A stretch of 64,000 bases of DNA from CBDDFS01 sp965227255 (lineage in GTDB: Bacteria; Bacteroidota; Bacteroidia; Flavobacteriales_E; Vicingaceae). This document shows positions 59,583 through 64,000 of this stretch, piece after piece. Below the pieces are notes generated by a model. That model saw only the letters and a program-made list of their open reading frames with translations, did not search any database and was not told where the DNA came from. Position numbers and translations under genes: made by a program. Location of the stretch: the NCBI GenBank assembly GCA_965227255.1, contig CBDDFS010000006.1, positions 124,001-188,000 of the forward strand. The letters are read 5' to 3'. Numbering within the stretch: the stretch's first letter is position 1; the number at the start of each line of letters is the position of its first letter.

Positions 59583-60262
59583 TCATCGACAGAATTTTAA
59601 AAATAGCGCACCGGGGGGCATCTGCTCATGAACAGGAGAACTCCTTTGCCTCACTTAAAAAAGCCATTGAGCTGGGAGCTGATATCATAGAAGCCGATGT
59701 TCAGATCACTTCGGATGAAGTGCCTATCATTTTTCACGATCGCCTTCTTGACCGAAATACCAATTCAAGTGGATATACATTCGATTATTCCTGGACAGAT
59801 TATCTTGAAAAGATCCGCCTTAACAATGGTGAACACATTCCTTCCCTTGAAGATTTTTGCAGAGAAATTTCGCAGTCCAACAAGCGTCTTTACCTGGATG
59901 TGAAGCCGCTTGGTTATGAAAGAAGCATACTGGACATCTGTCATAAGTATCTGGACAACGATCAATTCTTCATTGGTTCATTTCACAATCATTGTATAAA
60001 ACTGATCAAACAGATCGATCCGGGAGTTCAGACCATCATGATCATGGAAGGAAATCCAATCGACATTGTTCAGGTTATAGAAAATTCAGGATGCGACGTG
60101 GTAGCCCTGGGCTTTGACTCCATTGAAGAAGATTCTATTTACGTAGCGCAGGAATTGGGTAAGAAAGTCTTTACCTGGGTCGTGAATGACAGTCGCGAAA
60201 TCGACCTGGCAAAATCTTACGGTGTGGACGGCATCACTAGCGATTATCCCGAAAGGATTTGA
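59573..60262 (+). CDS. glycerophosphodiester phosphodiesterase family protein, start uncertain
   Basis: The catalytic GDPD motif is encoded in frame as ILKIAHRGASAHEQENSFAS, followed by GADIIEADVQITSDEVPIIF and HDRLLDRNTNSSG, and later VFTWVVNDSREIDLAKSYGV. The frame is open back to about 59567 but contains no ATG, GTG or TTG before the HRG motif; only ATT at 59570/59573, ATA or ATC exist. The next GTG (59720) would remove the catalytic His. I place the start at the ATT at 59573, giving about 229 residues. GDPDs cut glycerophosphodiesters to glycerol-3-phosphate. Length and C terminus are normal. Confidence 0.8.
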   Translation: MVIVIDRILKIAHRGASAHEQENSFASLKKAIELGADIIEADVQITSDEVPIIFHDRLLDRNTNSSGYTFDYSWTDYLEKIRLNNGEHIPSLEDFCREISQSNKRLYLDVKPLGYERSILDICHKYLDNDQFFIGSFHNHCIKLIKQIDPGVQTIMIMEGNPIDIVQVIENSGCDVVALGFDSIEEDSIYVAQELGKKVFTWVVNDSREIDLAKSYGVDGITSDYPERI

Positions 60263-61783
60263 TCACTTTCTCAGAAAGTGAAGATTGTAAAAATGAAAAT
60301 CGTCGTTTTTCAATTCAATCGTAAAACCTGTGACTTTCCCATTGGAATCTGATTCGAAAGTCACGTATCCTGCCGGAAGAAACGGATCCTTGAACTGAAA
60401 TTTGAAAGTATCAAAATGCCAGTGTTCCAACTCTGCCGTAAACAATTCTTGAGAAGGAGTCATTTCGAAGATCAATTTTCCCTTTTCAAGACTAACAACC
60501 GACCCTCCATACATAACATCCTCATACAATCCGGCATATGCATCAAGTTCATGTGAAGGATTCGTGCCCTTGACCCTTTCAGCCAGTTTCTGGTCTTCAT
60601 AAGTCTGTTTAACGACTTCACTATTTTTCATGTACCCCAGATATTCTCCGGCCCAATCTCTGTCATCGTAATTGTCCTTCGTGAAAACATCAACGATTTT
60701 GTACATCAGCGCCGATGGAAGCCATGACATATCATTTGTCAGAATGATCATTCCCAGATCTTCTTCCGGAACAAGGGCGATCTGAGAAATATATCCGGGC
60801 AGTCCGCCACCGTGACGAATCACCTTTTTCCCATTGTAATCCAAAAGGAACCAACCTAAACCGTAACCCTGGAAATGTGTGCCATTCTTTTCTGCAAATT
60901 TTGAAACATTCAGGACCGTCTGTTGTGCATGAATTTCACGAATTACATCCTCAGACAAAAGGCTGTAATCACCCCTGTATGAATCCAGCCAGAAGTCGAT
61001 CCAATGTGTGAGATCTTCAACATTGGAGTGAATGGCAGCTGTGGCACCTGAATTGTCATAACTCAGATGAAAAATAGGTTCACCCTGAAGGTGAGGAGTA
61101 GTCATGTTATCCTTCAGATCAATTTCCTTGAATGAAGTGTAAGAACGGTCCATATCAAGTTTCTTAAAGATCCTTTCAGTCACAAAATCATCCCAAGTCT
61201 GACCACTTACAGCTTCGATCAACTCACCGGCTGTTATATACATGATATTCTGATAGCCATAGTCCGAACGAAACTCCTGTTTCAGAGGAAGGTGTCGAAT
61301 TCTTCTCACAATTTCTTCCCGGCTATAATCAGTAGCATACCAGAGCAGATCACCATCGAAGGTTGCCAGTCCGGCCCGGTGACTGCAGAGATCCAGGATG
61401 GTCATTCGATTCGATACATCCTTATCATGAAGTTCGAAATAGGGTAAATGATCCACTATCCTGTCTGTCCAATCGAGTTTTCCTTCATCCACAAGCATTC
61501 CAAGTGATGCTGTTGTGAAAGCCTTACTCAATGAAGCGATGGCATAAACACTGTGTTCATTCGCGGCAGCATCTTCTCCGTTCTTGAGATTTCCATATGA
61601 TTTCATGAAGATGACACTATCTCCTTTTACTATTCCAACCGATAAAGAAGGAATTCTGTAGTTGCTCTGTGCCTCTTTGAAATATGCATCCAGGTAATCG
61701 AGTTTTTGATTATCCTGGGCCTTAGTTTCAGCTTGAAAAATGAGTGTCGAAACTATGATTGTAAGAATGTTTTTTAGCCTCAT
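60263..61783 (-). CDS. serine hydrolase (beta-lactamase/penicillin-binding fold) with C-terminal DUF3471-like domain
   Basis: The protein of about 506 residues has a signal peptide (ILTIIVSTLIFQAETKAQ) and a class C beta-lactamase fold: SxxK as ASLSKAFTT near residue 87, YxN as YGYQN near 180, and HGGGLPGY in the KTG position (around 325). The C-terminal 100 residues look like DUF3471. It likely acts in the periplasm on amide or ester substrates, with no resistance role implied. I use the ATG at 61783; a TTG two codons upstream overlaps the lplA stop. Confidence 0.85.
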   Translation of the reverse strand: MRLKNILTIIVSTLIFQAETKAQDNQKLDYLDAYFKEAQSNYRIPSLSVGIVKGDSVIFMKSYGNLKNGEDAAANEHSVYAIASLSKAFTTASLGMLVDEGKLDWTDRIVDHLPYFELHDKDVSNRMTILDLCSHRAGLATFDGDLLWYATDYSREEIVRRIRHLPLKQEFRSDYGYQNIMYITAGELIEAVSGQTWDDFVTERIFKKLDMDRSYTSFKEIDLKDNMTTPHLQGEPIFHLSYDNSGATAAIHSNVEDLTHWIDFWLDSYRGDYSLLSEDVIREIHAQQTVLNVSKFAEKNGTHFQGYGLGWFLLDYNGKKVIRHGGGLPGYISQIALVPEEDLGMIILTNDMSWLPSALMYKIVDVFTKDNYDDRDWAGEYLGYMKNSEVVKQTYEDQKLAERVKGTNPSHELDAYAGLYEDVMYGGSVVSLEKGKLIFEMTPSQELFTAELEHWHFDTFKFQFKDPFLPAGYVTFESDSNGKVTGFTIELKNDDFHFYNLHFLRK

Positions 61784-61785
61784 GC

Positions 61786-62730
61786 TCAAAAGAATAAATC
61801 AATGATCTTTTCGGTGTCGACTTCTTTTTTAGCAAAGAAATCTTCCATATCAGACCAATAATGTTTTTTGCCGGTCAGGTCTTTCCAGCCGGCATCAAAT
61901 GTAGTGTTTTTGCTGACTTCCACCTGTTCAAAACAGCCTTTGGAAACTTTAAATTTCAAATCCAAATACCCTGACCCTGTATCTTCTGAAATTGAAAACG
62001 TGTAGTCTGGACCATAGCCATAATTCCATTCAAAACTTTTGTATTTCTCATCTGCTAGAAGCTGAATAGAATTCTTTTGACTGTCGCTGATCACGATTTC
62101 ACCATTTGCACCAAGATCGTTTGACAAGTAAAGAATGAGCATGTCAACAAACTCATTGATATTTAAGGAATTATCCAGGTATTGACTGATGTTGGTGACT
62201 TTAGACCGAACAGATTCAACTGCTCTTGATACGAATTTTTCCCGGTTAGAATTCAGTCCTTCTGACAGGTATTGAAGCCGTGAATCAAACAGCAATGTGC
62301 CATGATGAAGAGCTCTTTTGTTTTTGGCATGAGCAGCGTGACCGGTTATTTTGAATCCATCTATAGTGAGATCATTTCGATCTGTGATCTCCGCTTTAAT
62401 CTGAATTGTCCTGAGAAAATCTCTTACAAGCGCGGCATACTTCTTAAAGTCTATGACTTTGCTATCGGCTCCTGTGGTGATAAACGAAAAGTTCACATTG
62501 CCTTTATCATGGTAAACCGTACCTCCTCCTGAAAACCTTCGGATCAGAGGAACCTTCATTTCATGCAGGAATCTCGAATTGGATTCGGCCACCGCATTCT
62601 GGTGTTTTCCGCAGATAACAGAATCCCGATTAATGTATATCAGGATTATGTTTTCGTTCAAATTGAACAGTGTCTCTTCTAAAGCGAGATTGTAGAATGG
62701 ATCTGAAGAAGGACTGAGATAAATTTTCAC
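61786..62730 (-). CDS. lplA: lipoate-protein ligase A family protein
   Basis: The 314-residue protein has the lipoyl-ligase signature RRFSGGGTVYHDKGNVNFSF and a substrate-lysine motif KITGHAAHAKNKRALHHGTL. The C-terminal accessory domain (YKSFEWNYGYGPDYTFSISE) is of LplA type. It attaches free lipoate, by lipoyl-AMP, to E2 subunits and GcvH in the cytoplasm. It starts the leftward operon with the serine hydrolase, a pairing with no obvious metabolic link. Confidence 0.9.
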   Translation of the reverse strand: MKIYLSPSSDPFYNLALEETLFNLNENIILIYINRDSVICGKHQNAVAESNSRFLHEMKVPLIRRFSGGGTVYHDKGNVNFSFITTGADSKVIDFKKYAALVRDFLRTIQIKAEITDRNDLTIDGFKITGHAAHAKNKRALHHGTLLFDSRLQYLSEGLNSNREKFVSRAVESVRSKVTNISQYLDNSLNINEFVDMLILYLSNDLGANGEIVISDSQKNSIQLLADEKYKSFEWNYGYGPDYTFSISEDTGSGYLDLKFKVSKGCFEQVEVSKNTTFDAGWKDLTGKKHYWSDMEDFFAKKEVDTEKIIDLFF

Positions 62731-62775
62731 GCTTCAAATGTCCGTTTTCAAAATGTAACTTCAAATCTTTTTTTA

Positions 62776-62804
62776 TTGAAGCAACTAAAGTCTGTTTATA
62801 TTCG
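62776..62804 (+). promoter_or_regulatory. possible promoter of the terminal secreted-protein gene
   Basis: TTG and TATATTCG (seven of eight to TAnnTTTG) stand 18 bases apart. The -7 element lies inside the left arm of the inverted repeat noted here. Confidence 0.4.
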
Positions 62805-62821
62805 TTTAGTGTTATAAACAG
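62792..62821. promoter_or_regulatory. 9-base inverted repeat just before the terminal gene
   Basis: Perfect arms CTGTTTATA and TATAAACAG with a 12-base loop, ending 4 bases before the ATG and overlapping the promoter -7 element. It could be an operator or a hairpin near the translation start. Confidence 0.55.
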
Positions 62822-62825
62822 CGAT

Positions 62826-64000
62826 ATGAAAAAGACACTCCTCCTACTCTCAATCCTTTTGGCTGTATTTTCAATGAATGCCCAGCAAGTTCTGGGTGGT
62901 GACATTACCTGGACATGCCTTACTTCTGGCAGTGATGCTGGTAAGTATGTGTTTCAGCTTACCCTATTCAATCAATGTGATTCAGGGTCTCTTTCAACTT
63001 CGAATCAGACCATTACAGTTCACAATGGTCCTATTTCAAGCATTCCTGTATCTTTTGTAAAAGAGGAAAACATATCTCTTGCCTGCTATGATACAGCACA
63101 GGTAGTTAATTGTAATCGGACTGGGACCGGTGCAGTTTCCATGGGTGTCTACAAATCCTCCCCTGTCACTTTAAGCGGTATCCCGGGTGCAGGAGGATGG
63201 AAATTCACATGGACTCATTGTTGCAGACCGGCCCACACCAACGTTTCAGGCACACCAGGATACACCCTGAGATCGGTGATGTACAATTTTCAGAATCAAA
63301 ACATGGACCCATGTTTCGATAATTCCCCGCAATTTCTGGCACCTCCAATGTCAAAATTGTGCGTCGGATATCCTGAAATTCTAAATCATTATGTAAATGA
63401 TTCAGACCCTGACCTGGTTCAACAAACTTTTGCCGAACCATGGAGCAATTCCACAACATGGCCTGGAAGTCCTGTTTCATTTAATGCCGGATATTCATTT
63501 TCAAGTCCGTTTCCCGGACTTTCACACGATAGTTTAAATGTTCCCGCATTTTTGGAAAATCCAACGGGTGACATCAAATACACCTCCTACACAACAAATA
63601 AAATTCAACATACAGTTAAGGTTTCCAGCACGAGGGACAACATTTTAATTTCTGAGGTTTATCGAGATTTCACGATAGAGTTGATCAATTGTCCTCCCAC
63701 ATCCACTATTCCTCCTTTAGCAAATGTCGCTCCTTATGTAACATTTCGAGATTCTGCTAATTCGCCTTCTATTAAGCCATTTCCGGTAGTTGATACTATT
63801 TGGGCTGGTTCACCCGTTAAGGTGAACATAAATTCGACTGATATTCAGTTTCTTCCGGGTTTCATAGGTCAGACAAATTATATGAGGGCATTTGGCGGAC
63901 AATTAGGAACTGGGTACATTAGCACAAGTTCTGGTTGCGATCAGCCTCCATGTGCCACCCTCGATACCGGAACATTTTACAATCCTGTAAATAAATACTG
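62826..64000 (+). CDS. large secreted surface protein, N-terminal part (runs off the window)
   Basis: The reading frame starts MKKTLLLLSILLAVFSMNAQ, a signal peptide, and stays open to the window end (391 codons). The mature start QVLGGDITWTCLTSGSDAGK and the following Cys-containing beta-rich sequence match the beginning of long Bacteroidota surface proteins that end with gliding-motility-associated or T9SS domains; the end is not visible here. Several Ser/Thr/Pro-rich strands (SSPFPGLSHDSLNVPAFLEN) suggest an adhesin-like extracellular protein. Confidence 0.82.
   Translation, partial: MKKTLLLLSILLAVFSMNAQQVLGGDITWTCLTSGSDAGKYVFQLTLFNQCDSGSLSTSNQTITVHNGPISSIPVSFVKEENISLACYDTAQVVNCNRTGTGAVSMGVYKSSPVTLSGIPGAGGWKFTWTHCCRPAHTNVSGTPGYTLRSVMYNFQNQNMDPCFDNSPQFLAPPMSKLCVGYPEILNHYVNDSDPDLVQQTFAEPWSNSTTWPGSPVSFNAGYSFSSPFPGLSHDSLNVPAFLENPTGDIKYTSYTTNKIQHTVKVSSTRDNILISEVYRDFTIELINCPPTSTIPPLANVAPYVTFRDSANSPSIKPFPVVDTIWAGSPVKVNINSTDIQFLPGFIGQTNYMRAFGGQLGTGYISTSSGCDQPPCATLDTGTFYNPVNKY

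Noticed and set aside
60263..61783. Beta-lactamase resistance gene
   Set aside because: It has the fold but also a C-terminal DUF3471-like extension and general serine-hydrolase motifs; such proteins are usually peptidases or esterases.

Overview
The window comes from a Bacteroidota (Bacteroidetes) chromosome, most likely a marine or flavobacterial-type gliding lineage; I cannot name the genus. The evidence is gldB-gldC, a porT homologue, secreted proteins with type IX secretion (T9SS) C-terminal domains, a 287-residue primary sigma factor, TAnnTTTG-type -7 promoter elements, a GETNYALAA tmRNA tag, and lipoproteins with Bacteroidota-style lipoboxes. It is almost entirely ordinary core chromosome with short intergenic spaces. 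I see no prophage, transposase, CRISPR array, integrase, rRNA or tRNA gene.

Layout. 1-9 kb: the end of recQ, a methyltransferase, a lipoprotein, then leftward genes: a TolB-propeller/beta-barrel surface protein with TauE and an M20 peptidase, and two proteins of unknown function. 9-18 kb: an aminotransferase, heptose kinase, TrkH, MenG/UbiE and PorT run rightward, then trmH (leftward) and a BamA/TamA-like lipoprotein. 18-25 kb: housekeeping genes fbaB, accD, rpsO, pnp, rpoD, rpe and a saccharopine-dehydrogenase-like gene. 25.3-26.3 kb: tmRNA followed by a 571-base non-coding stretch with an inverted repeat and a duplicated element. 26-38 kb: T9SS cargo, corA, an SLC13 transporter, a GxxExxY nuclease-like gene flanked by inverted octamer repeats, nadE, gldB-gldC, a second T9SS cargo protein and ysxC.

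38.7-54 kb is a dcw (division and cell wall) cluster: mraZ-rsmH-ftsL-ftsI-murE-mraY-murD-ftsW-murG-murC-ftsQ-ftsA-ftsZ, all on the plus strand, mostly overlapping or nearly so. It makes lipid II from UDP-MurNAc precursors and builds the divisome; murF, ddl and murB are not here. Three perfect MraZ boxes with a 10-base period precede mraZ. Both mraZ and murC carry single-base frameshifts, at short A runs. Because murC is essential, sequence error is the simplest reading, but this needs raw reads. A 22-codon hydrophobic ORF overlaps the end of ftsZ.

54-64 kb: DUF5996, a ferredoxin-GNAT fusion, then an envelope locus (membrane protein, winged-helix regulator, CreD, DgkA-like kinase, DUF1361). 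There two nearly identical palindromes (TACTTTG-N5-CAAAGTA) sit in front of the membrane protein and of creD, and the regulator lies between them. This is the best candidate for an undescribed regulatory system. The window ends with a YqeY-like protein, a glycerophosphodiesterase without a standard start codon, a beta-lactamase-fold hydrolase, lipoate ligase and the start of a large secreted protein.
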